Shown: positions 10,601-18,577 of the stretch, one piece after another
How positions within the stretch are numbered: position 1 is the first letter of the stretch
How the letters are laid out: the number at the start of each line of letters is the position of its first letter
Program-made: the position numbers and the translations under genes
The notes under the pieces: generated by a model
Databases searched by the model: none
What the model was told of the DNA's origin: nothing
The model's input: the letters and a program-made list of their open reading frames with translations, nothing else
Assembly: GCA_963556495.2 (NCBI GenBank)
Contig: OY747704.1
Location: 8,301,001-8,365,000 of the forward strand
Origin: Valencia hispanica
Taxonomy: Eukaryota > Chordata > Actinopteri > Cyprinodontiformes > Valenciidae
Reading direction: 5' to 3'
DNA: 64,000 nucleotides

Positions 10601-12263
10601 CCTACAGATCTTTACAGTTGGCACCACTGTAGAATTTTTTTAATTGGGAAATGTCTTTTTATTTTTTACTAACTATCAATATAGGTATTCCAACAGAAAA
10701 TACTTACTTTTAAAAGTATATTTGCATTCACAGCTCATACCCCTAGTGCATCCCTTAAAAACTCATTTTTACAGGCTACAGAGCCCCCTTTCCCTTGCTT
10801 CTCGTCCAGCGTTACAGAAACAGGTTTATTCAATCAAAAATAATTTGATCCCAGAGAAAAATTAAGTGTTTTTGTTCTTTATATTATTAAAGTTTCTTCA
10901 AAGAGTAGCTCATAGTTTTTGCTTAATTTATTTTAGTGATTTTTTTTTTAAAGTTCCAAATCTATTTGTTACCTTCAATGTTGGATTTTTTTATTTATTT
11001 TTTATTTAAACCAACCCTTTATTTTAGCCGTAATTTACAAATATCTACTCCGTTTTTCTCATTCAGTTTAAAGATGTATTGCCCTTTAGAATTGAGATAT
11101 TCATATTGTAGCCTACACAGCAACAAGAAACCTGTGGGTAAAGCTTAATACAAAACAGAAGTAATTACTTTTGGACCTTAAGAGGGACGATAAACAGTCA
11201 GCACACAGCTCCAGTTAATACAGCTAGAAACTACTGATCAGACCCAAAATGTAGGTGTAGTAATGGACTCAGACCTGAAACTCCAGGGTCACATAAAGGG
11301 AATAACAAGGTCAGCCTTCTATCACCTGAAGAACATTTTTAGGATTAAAGGACTGATGTCGCAACAGAACCTAGAAAAACTCATCCATGCGTTTATCTTT
11401 AGTCGGATTGATTACCGCTGCAGCGTCCTCACAGGTCTACCTAAAAAGTCAATCATACAGCTGCAGCTGATCCAGTACGCTGCTGCTCGGGTCCTCAGTA
11501 GAACCATGAAAGTAGAGCACATCATCCAAGTTCTAAGGTCCTTACACTGGCTCCCTGTAGCTCAGAGAATAGACGTCAAAAATACTTTTACTAGTTTATA
11601 CAGTAAATCATTGAATGGCTTAGCACCAAAGTATGTTGAAGACCTATTGTTACTATACCCACCCCCCTGACCACTCAGGTCCTCTAATTCCAGCCTACTC
11701 AGCATCCCTAGAACTAGAACCAAACATGGAGAAGCAGCTTTCAGTTTCTATGCTCCTCTAATCTGGAACAAACTTCCAGACAACTGCAAAGCTGCTGAAA
11801 CACTGAGTTCTTTTAAATCAAAACTAAAAACATATCTGTTTAGAGCTGACTTAGAGTAATGCTTTAATGTATCATATGTTTTGTGTATCCTTCTTGCTCT
11901 ATTACTGTTTTTACTTTATATGCTTTGTCTGTGTTTCACTGCTATTTTTATTTTACCCCTTAATCATGTAAAGCACCTTGAATTACCTTGTTGTTGAAAG
12001 TGTGCTATACAAATACAATTGCCTTCCCTTGCCTTGCCTTGCCTTATTCTACAGGTCGTTCAGAGGGTAGTGGTTGGAGTTAGATTCTTATCAAATACGA
12101 TAAAGTGTTATGTTGTTACAAACAGAACAACCTAAAGGTTGTCAGGACAGAAACATGCTATAGAGTGTGATCATAGTGTTTTTTTTGCAGATCCAAGGTG
12201 GACTTACATGCGACTGAGACAACATGCAGCAGCAGAGGCTCAATGCAGACTAAAAGAAGTTAG
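1428..12263 (+). CDS. hmgcr: HMG-CoA reductase, C-terminal catalytic domain (9 exons, 5' end outside window)
   Basis: Encodes the cytosolic catalytic domain of the ER enzyme that reduces HMG-CoA to mevalonate with NADPH, the rate-limiting step of sterol and isoprenoid synthesis. Exons: 1428-1622, 1695-1853, 3447-3604, 3731-3836, 4106-4276, 6575-6715, 6802-6960, 7664-7818, 12191-12263. All introns are GT-AG and all phases agree, giving 438 residues and a stop at 12261-12263. The catalytic set known from the human enzyme is present: Glu of TTEGCL (1806-1808), Lys of DKKPAA (4190-4192), Asp opening the seventh exon (6802-6804) and His of SHM (7802-7804). The ENVIG dimer motif is in the second exon. 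The membrane/sterol-sensing exons must lie before base 1. Introns carry several transposon remnants but no exon is broken, so the gene looks functional. Paralogue (a or b) cannot be assigned. Confidence 0.96.
1695..1853 (+). CDS. hmgcr: hmgcr exon with ENVIG and catalytic Glu
   Basis: 53 codons, phase 0. It contains the dimerisation motif ENVIG and the substrate-binding loop ending in [10 protein letters not shown], whose Glu is a catalytic residue of class I HMG-CoA reductases. The donor is GTGAGT. Confidence 0.96.
1960..2640 (+). mobile_element. Degenerate Tc1-like transposase remnant
   Basis: A translated segment (1981-2110) reads KTKELSEEL...GKCYKAICK..., like the N-terminal helix-turn-helix of Tc1-like transposases. 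About 300 bases on (near 2390-2430, another frame) [14 protein letters not shown] matches the region around the second catalytic Asp. Several frameshifts and stops make it non-functional. It lies in the 1.6-kb hmgcr intron before the LAGGASS exon. Confidence 0.55.
2641..3446. other. hmgcr intron remainder, nothing recognised
   Basis: AT-rich intronic sequence. Short ORFs here lack family resemblance or splice context. An antisense tRNA-like string near 3150-3185 is too short to call. Confidence 0.5.
3447..3604 (+). CDS. hmgcr: hmgcr exon, LAGGASS to DNTS
   Basis: 52 codons plus two bases. It encodes [18 protein letters not shown] and the start of the NADP-binding small domain. The split Arg codon (AG|G) is completed by the next exon. 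Confidence 0.95.
3731..3836 (+). CDS. hmgcr: hmgcr exon with GDAMGMNM motif
   Basis: One base plus 35 codons, running from FARLQKLL to MNMISK. DAMGMNM is the cofactor-binding signature of the HMG-CoA reductase family. Confidence 0.95.
4106..4276 (+). CDS. hmgcr: hmgcr exon with catalytic Lys
   Basis: 57 codons, phase 0. It contains [14 protein letters not shown]; the first Lys (4190-4192) corresponds to human Lys691. Confidence 0.96.
4277..5384. other. hmgcr intron, no recognised element
   Basis: AT-rich intron sequence with runs of T and A and no identifiable coding or repeat family. Confidence 0.4.
5385..5805 (+). mobile_element. Tc1-like transposon 5' part with transposase start
   Basis: The stretch from CACTGCCCACTTTATTAGGC onward is the 5' part of a common fish Tc1-like element. 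The transposase begins at about 5530 ([16 protein letters not shown]) with [12 protein letters not shown] as the helix-turn-helix. A premature stop and a frameshift are visible near 5585 and 5680. The DDE catalytic part is absent, so it is a truncated copy inside an hmgcr intron. Confidence 0.75.
5806..6370. other. hmgcr intron with MITE-like AT-rich tract
   Basis: 5980-6040 looks like the end of a Tc1-type element. 6260-6360 has the TATCGATA-rich composition of fish hAT-derived MITEs. Neither can be bounded. Confidence 0.3.
6575..6715 (+). CDS. hmgcr: hmgcr exon, VLKTTTEA to IACGQ
   Basis: 47 codons, phase 0. It contains [17 protein letters not shown], part of the active-site fold. It follows a 2.3-kb intron that holds a Tc1-like remnant. 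Confidence 0.96.
6802..6960 (+). CDS. hmgcr: hmgcr exon with catalytic Asp
   Basis: 53 codons, phase 0. Its first codon is Asp, matching the catalytic Asp767 of human GQDAAQ. It also contains the conserved [18 protein letters not shown] stretch. Confidence 0.96.
7207..7420 (-). mobile_element. LINE 3' tail in hmgcr intron
   Basis: An (AGAAT)n-like start followed by CCTTTATTGTCCCACAAAGG and a GGGGAAAT end is the antisense 3' terminus of a fish LINE. It has no coding content. Confidence 0.45.
7664..7818 (+). CDS. hmgcr: hmgcr exon with catalytic His
   Basis: 51 codons plus two bases, MLGVQGA to [14 protein letters not shown] includes the catalytic His (7802-7804; human His866). Confidence 0.96.
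8160..8230 (-). mobile_element. Rex1-like LINE 3' end, short
   Basis: TTCAAATTCAAA repeats followed by ACTTTATTGATCCCAGGG, then the GTTGGTATAGCTCATATAAT motif shared with the longer copy at 9508-9860. Confidence 0.55.
8258..8896 (-). mobile_element. L2-like LINE 3' UTR copy
   Basis: Begins with a (TTCAA)n tail (8266-8288), then TATAGCGCCAATTCACAAC. It is nearly identical over about 630 bases to 46258-46890, where the same 3' UTR is attached to a reverse-transcriptase frame. It is 5' truncated with no ORF left. A third, more diverged copy is at 61107-61835. Confidence 0.8.
9508..9860 (-). mobile_element. Rex1-like LINE 3' fragment
   Basis: A (TTCAA)n tail, then CTTTATTGATCCCAGAGG and antisense coding traces, including the complement of sequence coding for [16 protein letters not shown]. 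This corresponds to the C-terminus and 3' UTR of fish Rex1-type LINEs. It is truncated at the 5' side. Confidence 0.6.
9861..11160. other. hmgcr last intron, unassigned
   Basis: 1.3 kb with no recognised gene. 10100-10380 has short inverted motifs that may be a MITE, and 10440-10620 is A-rich. I could not assign either. Confidence 0.35.
11165..12050 (+). mobile_element. L2 LINE 3' part (ORF2 C-terminus and tail)
   Basis: The 135-codon frame at 11263-11670 matches the C-terminal region of the intact L2 ORF2 at 37335-40094 (shared KKSI..LQLIQ.AAARVL and [11 protein letters not shown] motifs). It continues in a shifted frame to about 11860. It ends with a (CCTTG)n tail near 12020-12045. It is 5' truncated and carries frameshifts. 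Confidence 0.85.
12191..12263 (+). CDS. hmgcr: hmgcr last exon with AMPK-site Ser and stop
   Basis: The acceptor is ttttttgcag. One base completes Arg, then 23 codons and TAG. The first full codon is the Ser equivalent to human Ser872, the residue inactivated by AMPK phosphorylation. The tail after it is Ser/Thr-rich, ends MQTKRS, and is about six residues longer than in human. It is separated from the previous exon by a 4.4-kb repeat-rich intron. Confidence 0.93.
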
Positions 12264-12600
12264 GTCCTGTTAAAGAAACTGGGTGGAAGCCATGAAAACT
12301 CTGCAAGTTTGAATGGAATGAATCATTTATCAATGAAGAAAAGACTTCATCTGTCTTCCACAGCTCTTAATTATGATACAAGAGTATATTTTGACCAAGT
12401 ACTGCTCAGTTTACAAAAAATCTTAAGCAACTCAGTTTTTCTTTGTATTATTTTTACTGCATCTGCTTGTATTTGATATTGTGAAAATCAAGCACTTTTG
12501 CCAAACCAAACACAAAAATTGTGATATGTACAAAGGTAAGACTCAAGCTCAATAAATATTTCTGGCTGGGTAGTCATACCCACCAGCAAAGTTGCTTTAC
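12264..12600 (+). promoter_or_regulatory. hmgcr: hmgcr 3' UTR with candidate poly(A) signal
   Basis: No open frame or repeat is recognised here. A canonical AATAAA lies at 12551-12556, about 290 bases after the stop, and is the nearest convincing polyadenylation signal. The true transcript end cannot be fixed from sequence alone. Confidence 0.5.
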
Positions 12601-13609
12601 ACACATTCTGTTGTTTCTTTTTTTTATCATCCGTATTTACTAGATGCTCTCTCTCAGAACTGGGGGCACCCAGCAAGCAAGAGCTACAACAGTACAGATG
12701 ATTCAATATTGACTCAGTATCTATATTTATTTATCCATAAAATGCATAGTAACATTAGCTCAAAACAGTGTTCCTCAAAGAAGGAAAATGGGGGGGAGAG
12801 AAAGAAACAAAAACCAGGACCTCAGATGCAGTTCTAATGGTAGAGTTGCATAATTTAAACGTCAGATTTTTTAAGATCTAATGTTGTGTCTAACTATTTG
12901 TATGTTGCTGTGTTCCAGTCAGCATTTACATGGTATCATCAGGAAAATCAGGGAACGGTCATTGAGGGTGGATGGAAAAATCACTGACAGTGGCCGCTTG
13001 GCAAGTGGCTGGGAAGGCATAGACTTGTTTGGCACACCCGGGCAGCAGGTCTGAAACAGTTATCCCTCTTCTCTCAGCTCTGGAGCTGGAGCAAGCATGG
13101 GCCTGTGGCGACAGCAACAGTAGCATCGGCCGTAACTGGGGCCATGGCAGTGGAGAAGCAAAGCAAACATGCTTACAGAAGGCAAGTTCACAACAGAAGC
13201 TTCCAAAGCTCTTCCATATAATAACATCCTAATTTTCTAGGACATATGCCAGCTTTTGGAAATGATTAGAAGGAGGACCCAAATACAGCAAGTCATGTAT
13301 ATTTAATAAATTAATTAAAGAAACTTAAAAAGTAAAACTTGAGTACATGAAGATAAATGCAGGAATCTTAAGACTGGGAATATTGACGAGGAACAAAGAA
13401 AACCAGAGAGCTTAAATATACATACATAGTTATGTGAGAACCAATTAGTGACAAACAGAAGCAGGTGAGAAAAAGAGAGAGCAGGGGAAGATTGGAGATG
13501 ACTTACAGATGGGCAGGGAAGCAGAATGGCAGGAGGAAAACAAGAAAAACAAAGGTGTAAGCATAAACAGAAGAAAAGACTAGACAGAAAATACTCTTAA
13601 ATGGATAAA
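12601..13609. other. Intergenic, unassigned
   Basis: Downstream of hmgcr. 12906-13240 is locally G+C-rich with a 67-codon open frame lacking any family match. 13260-13600 is purine-rich and resembles LTR- or MITE-derived sequence, but no boundaries are visible. Confidence 0.35.
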
Positions 13610-13940
13610 ACTAACAGATGGGTAACAAGTGCGGCAGGAAAGCAGAGACAGTCCTTCATGTACTCATGGAATGTGGGTGTTATAAGCAGGAGCGAAGTGG
13701 ACTGTTTAAAGCTGTGACAGAAATGGGAGTTGATAGAATATCACTGAGGACACTATTGGACCCACGGACAAGTTGTGGTGATGTAATTGCTGCAGTAATG
13801 GAGTTTGTGTATTCTACTAATCTACATGTGAGGATTTGTCCATGATGCAGTTCTGTTAAAAAAAAACTAAAAAAAAACTGTGGAAGGCAGCAATGCACCT
13901 TGCTTAGTCCAGCCTGCCGGAAATGAACAAGAAGAAGAAG
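13610..13940 (+). mobile_element. LINE 3' end (I/Nimb-like C-terminus with (AAG)n tail)
   Basis: The ORF 13618-13845 has a Cys/His cluster, CGRKAETVLHVLMEC, followed by the LL...AVMEF.T.L pattern found at the end of a non-LTR retrotransposon polymerase. It is followed by GCAGCAATGCACC and an (AAG)n end at 13928-13940. A second member lies at 34915-35280 and a tail-only copy at 43793-43865. The clade is uncertain. Confidence 0.6.
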
Positions 13941-14448
13941 ATGGGTAACAAAGAATAATTAAATCATCAAATAAGAATAAAGAAGCGCAAGGAAAACTCA
14001 AGGTAAAGCACTAATGGATCAAGCAGGAAGGAGAAGAGGCAAACAGACATAAGTAAGTATAAAAACCTGCCTCAATGGCCATTACCAAGAATGCAGATAG
14101 TAATATTTGTCAGGCTGAAGCAATTGTTGCATGCAACAAGGAAACAAAAGGTGGAAAGAAGTTCTCCCAGAAACAATGCTTTTATGGGCAGGAGACACTA
14201 GGCCCAGGTCTCACAGTAAGGTTTGCTCTTGATGCTGGTCTAAAACAAAAAGATGTTTGAAACAGGAGTTGGTCATCACGGTAAGTGCATTTACATTTTG
14301 AAATGCATGTACACTGTGATCTGGCTGAAGTCGGGCCAAAACTGGCCTACTCCCGATTGAGCTAACACATCCAAATAATGCCGTTAGAAAGCAAAATTTC
14401 TCTGCATGTAAATGGCATCCCGGTTTAGCCAAGCTACTCCCAGCCTGG

Positions 14449-14514
14449 GCAATCTCCCTTTCGGAAGTGACAAGAACGCTTCCGCGTTCTTGTCACTTCC
14501 GAAAGGGAGATTGC
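14449..14514. repeat. Perfect 31-bp inverted repeat with 4-base loop
   Basis: Arms 14449-14479 and 14484-14514 are exact reverse complements, separated by TTCC. The arm contains TCCCTTTCGGAAGTGACAAG. Confidence 0.95.
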
Positions 14515-14548
14515 AGGAACAACTTCCGAAAGGGAGATTGCAGGAACA
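14495..14548. repeat. 27-bp direct repeat, two exact copies
   Basis: Units at 14495-14521 and 14522-14548, each starting ACTTCCGAAAGGGAGATTGC. The first unit overlaps the right arm of the palindrome. Confidence 0.95.
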
Positions 14549-15364
14549 ACACCGGTACGACAACAACACACAGCAACAACAAGGGTAACACAATCAAACA
14601 ATATAGTACTTATGAAATATACTGTGCTGCAGGGTTGCTGTCGTCCATTTCTTCGATCTTATCCTGCTTTTACTCTGTCTGCTTCACTGACGTCAACATT
14701 TGTTTACTTGTTTACTATCTGTGTGACACTCTAGGCCAACTGGAGCAGAGGGGAAGATGGGCATCTACACCTCAGCTCAGTGCAGTCAAGGATGACTGTG
14801 GTGTCCGGCTAGTCCTTAAAGTCTGTAGGCAGATTTCTCCGTATCTCCTCCTCTGGTATCCAGATCCTCACTAAGCAGAGTACTGTGAACAGGAAGTTGC
14901 TCCATGATGTTATGATTCTACTGACCATGGACTGATGAATACCATACCGGTCAGCAAGATCCCTTTGCTTGGACCCAAGTGCGAGGTAATTCAAAAATAG
15001 GAAGAATTCGTCAATGAGTTGCAGGGTATGGGTTGTAGCAATTGACTCCATGAGAGCTCCTCTCTGTGCTTGGCGGGCACTGACCATGGATGGCAGAGCG
15101 TTCTGAAGCAGGCCCCAAAAACGCATCAGGATGTCAAATGATGAAAACCTACAAAATCCCTAATAAGATTTGTTCATGATTAACCAGACAAGAGAATATA
15201 CACAACTGTATACACAATTAAATGCATTTGTCATAAATGAAAACTGTTAAAGCAATACTAAGGAGTTTTGTTTCAAACTTAGTGGACTAGCTACACATTT
15301 ATGTCAAACCTTTGCCAAGACTTGCATCTTGAGTCTCCACCCACAGGTGGAAGTGTTACTATTA

Positions 15365-15530
15365 CACAGAGGTGGGTAGTAACTAGTTACATTTACTCAC
15401 ATTTACTTGAGTATCTAGTTTTATTAGACTGTACTTTTTACTTTTACTTGAGTAGCCTAAGATTTTTATGAAGTATCACTACTCGTACTTGCGTAAGGTT
15501 TCTGGCTCCTCTACCCATAGTGAGTAAATT
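15365..15530. mobile_element. MITE (GAGGTGGGTAGTAACTAGTT type)
   Basis: Starts CAGAGGTGGGTAGTAACTAG and contains repeated TTTACTTGAGTA motifs typical of a high-copy non-autonomous fish element. It has no ORF. Confidence 0.5.
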
Positions 15531-15584
15531 TACTGAATGAAACTGAATGCTTGTTTTAACCAAAAATGCATGAGACTCACACAT

Positions 15585-15720
15585 CAGAATCAGAAAGGGT
15601 TTATTGCCAAATGTTGGGCAGGTTTACAACATTAGGAAATTGCCGCGTTACTTTGTGCAAACATACGAGAACAAACAGACAAACACTTAGATAAAAATAA
15701 AAATATAATATGCTAAACAG
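15585..15720 (-). mobile_element. LINE 3' tail
   Basis: ATCAGAATCAGAAAGGGTTT followed by ATTGCCAAATGTT is the antisense terminus of a common fish LINE/SINE tail. Non-coding. Confidence 0.45.
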
Positions 15721-15849
15721 ATTGACACATGGGGTTTATGTTGAAGTGAGACCTCTTGTTTGCACACAAGCTTAACCATTTCTAACATTTTCTATCTGCT
15801 GAGGCTGTTGTGCCATTTGGAGGTCAGGTGTGTCATGTTTGCATGTATC

Positions 15850-16608
15850 GGACTCAAAGGCAACACAGATCTCAGACGGACACCAGTAGTTGGAAAAAAG
15901 ATAATGATTTATTTAAACAGGCGAATATGGTCACAGGAGCGTCTCTGGAAACGGGAACGGGATTTAAGGAGCAGGGAGTAACTGTTATGGAGATGAGAGA
16001 AGTTAGAGGAGATCTGGACCAGGGTGGAGATGGTAAGTAATGAAGAGGAGACTTACGGAAAGAGCGCAGGAGATGAACGTAGGAGGAGGTAAGAGAGATC
16101 CTGTAAACTGAGGTTGGCTGGAGGTGATGCTGATTTGATAGTTGTGTATTGCAGGTGGAGCGGGCAGACGGACAGGTGAGCGGAGAGCAGATGGTTCAGC
16201 GGACGAAGCGGTGCAGAGGCTGACCGTGAGGACTTTTCCAGAGGAGAGAGGTGAGTATCATTTGACACGGGATAAATTCCAAACCAGGAACTTGACGAGG
16301 GAACCCAGGAGGTCGAGGAAGGAATGGACCCAGGATCTAGGAGGAGAACAGGTGAGTGAGTCGGTCTGGAACTTGGATCTAGAACACTTCTTAGAAATAA
16401 CAGAGAACTGAGGTTTGGCCTTGTTACCACGCTTGTAGCGAGAATCATCTGACACCAGTTTCCAGTCTCCACTCCTCTTTTGAAACTGGAGTAAATGAGC
16501 TCCGATGAACTGCACCTGCCGCCAGCAGCCTGCCCCTGCAGAAAAGGTAGGAGAAAACACACACAATCCCAGCAAGCCTCCAGCAGTCAGACACAGAATC
16601 CCAACAGT
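15850..16608 (-). repeat. Putative 3' LTR of the gypsy element
   Basis: The start is inferred from TG following the polypurine-like stretch after integrase. The distal end is approximate, since no partner LTR survives in the window to compare. Confidence 0.4.
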
Positions 16609-18577
16609 ACCCCTGACGACAATGGGACTGATTACCTTTTTGATGGGGAATGGACTGAGGAACCGGGGGGCAAGCATTTTTGGAAAGAGACTTGAATGGA
16701 AAATATTTAGCTGAAAGCCATACCTTTTGACCGGGGGTGTATGTGGGTGCTGGTCGCCTCTTCTTGTCAGCCTGTCGTTTATTATGTGCAGATGTATGTT
16801 GTAGTGCGGCATGGGCTTGTTTCCAGATGCGACGGATGTTGTGGATATGAGCACGGACCGATGGTATCACTGGGTCTGGAACAGAAGCTGGGAGGAGTGG
16901 AGGTGTGGTAACCAAGAGTGATTTCAAACGGGGATAAACTGGTTGCAGAGGAAACATGTGAATTGTGGGAGTATTCTACCCAAGGAAGATGGATGGACCA
17001 GAAGAGAGGATTTTCACTGTAAAGACAACGGAGTGTATTTCTATTTCCTGATGAAGTCGCTTACACTGACCGTAAGTTTGAGGGTGGTAACCAGAGGAGA
17101 GATTGGATGTGGCACCAAGAGTTGTGCTGAACTGTTTCCAGATGGAGGAGGTGAATTGCGGACCACGATCTGAGACAATTTCTGTAGGAATTCCATGGAG
17201 ACGGAAGATGTGGGAGATGAGTAGTTGGACGGTACCTGCAGCAGAGGGGAGCTTGGGAAGAGCAATTAGGTGACGAGCCTTAGAAAACCGATCAATGATG
17301 TCTTACCCCTAGATGAAGTGATGAAGTCAAGGGAGATTTGTGGCCAAAGACGAGTAGGAACCGAGAGGGGTTGTAGTTGATCAGCAGGAGGTTGGTGAGA
17401 TGGTTATTCTTGTTGCAGATATGACAGGCTGAGACATATTTGATGACATCCTTGTTGAGGGATGGCCACCAGAAATAACGGTGGAGAGGGCTATGGTGCG
17501 GCTGATTCCGGGGTGGCCGGAGAACTTGGAGGAGTGAGGCCAATGAATGGTCCGTACTCGGACCAATGAGGGTATGTACAGGCGCCTGGGGGTCCCCCAC
17601 CTGGTTCTGGTTCGGTCTGTTGGGCGTTCATAATGGATCTCTCAATGTCCCAGGTGAGAGACCCCACAAAGCAGGAGGGGGGTAGAACTGTAGTTTCTTT
17701 ATTTGGATGTTTCGTTTGACTGAATTCTGGATAGTGGATCTGGCTGCATTTGTTTTTGGACCCGGGACGGTAGGAGATGTTGAGATTAAACCGAGAGAAG
17801 AAGAGAGACCAGCGGGCTTGTCGGGGGTTTAATCGCTTCGGTGACTGGAGGTAGGATAAGTTCTTGTGATCAGTCCAGACAATAACCGGGATCTCTGTAC
17901 CCTCCAGCCAATGTCTCCATTCCTCTAGGGCGAGCTTGATGGCGAGGAGCTCCCGATCCCCGATGTCATAATTCTTCTCGGCTGGAAAGAACCTTTTCGA
18001 GAAAAAGGTGAATCCTATGATCCTGAGCTGATCTTTGTGAAAGAACAGCGCCAACGGCAGAATCCGAGGCATCGACTTCCAAAATGAACTGCTGCTTAGG
18101 GTCTAGGTGGATCAGGGTGGGAGCTCGACTAAAGGACTCCTTTAGCTTTTGGAAGGCATGGTCAGCCTCTGGGGTCCACTTGAAGGTCATCTTGGTCGAG
18201 GTGAGAGATTTCAGGGGTTCAGGGTATTTAACTGAAATGATGAATGAATCTGCAGTAGAAGTTGGCGAATCCAATGAACCGTTGTAACTGCTTTCTATTT
18301 ATAGTTTGGCGGGATCTGCTCTCACCTGCCCATCCTCCAGGATGTAACCCAAAAAGGTGATGGAAGGAAGATGGAACTCACATTTTTCTGCTTTGATGTA
18401 TAGTCTGTTTTCCATAAGTCTCTGTAGAACCTGTCAAACATGGATTTTGTGTTGATGGAGTGATTTTGAGAAAATGAGTATATCATCCAGGTAGACAAAC
18501 ACAAATCTATTGAGAAAATCTCGAAGTACGTCATTGACAAGATTCTGGAATACGGCGGGAACATTGGTGAGTCCGAA
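15850..18577 (-). mobile_element. Ty3/gypsy retrotransposon, 5' truncated, decayed
   Basis: Read on the minus strand from 18577 down: reverse transcriptase with YLDD box (about 18505-18476), RNase H (18274-17730), integrase zinc-binding and core fragments (17600-17040), and integrase C-terminus with a YTPGQKVWL motif (near 16720). Frames shift repeatedly. A TGTTGGGATTC start near 16611 after a purine-rich stretch suggests a 3' LTR from about 16608 to 15850. The 5' LTR, gag and protease are absent; at its upstream side it abuts an L1-like LINE. Confidence 0.8.

Larger units (their letters stand above)
14285..15180 (-). mobile_element. Harbinger/ISL2EU-like DNA transposon remnant
   Basis: The minus-strand ORF 15126-14809 (105 codons) contains FFLFLNYLALGSKQRDLADR and GIHQSMVSRIITSW, the HTH_Tnp_4 helix-turn-helix seen before DDE_Tnp_4 endonucleases, then VRIWIPEEEI. 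The catalytic DDE region is missing. The left part (14285-14430) is homologous to a transposase-free copy at 57564-57840. The palindrome at 14449-14514 lies inside. Confidence 0.65.

Noticed and set aside
13029..13232. Exon of an additional host gene downstream of hmgcr
   Set aside because: No splice-site pair or conserved protein match; composition is repeat-like.
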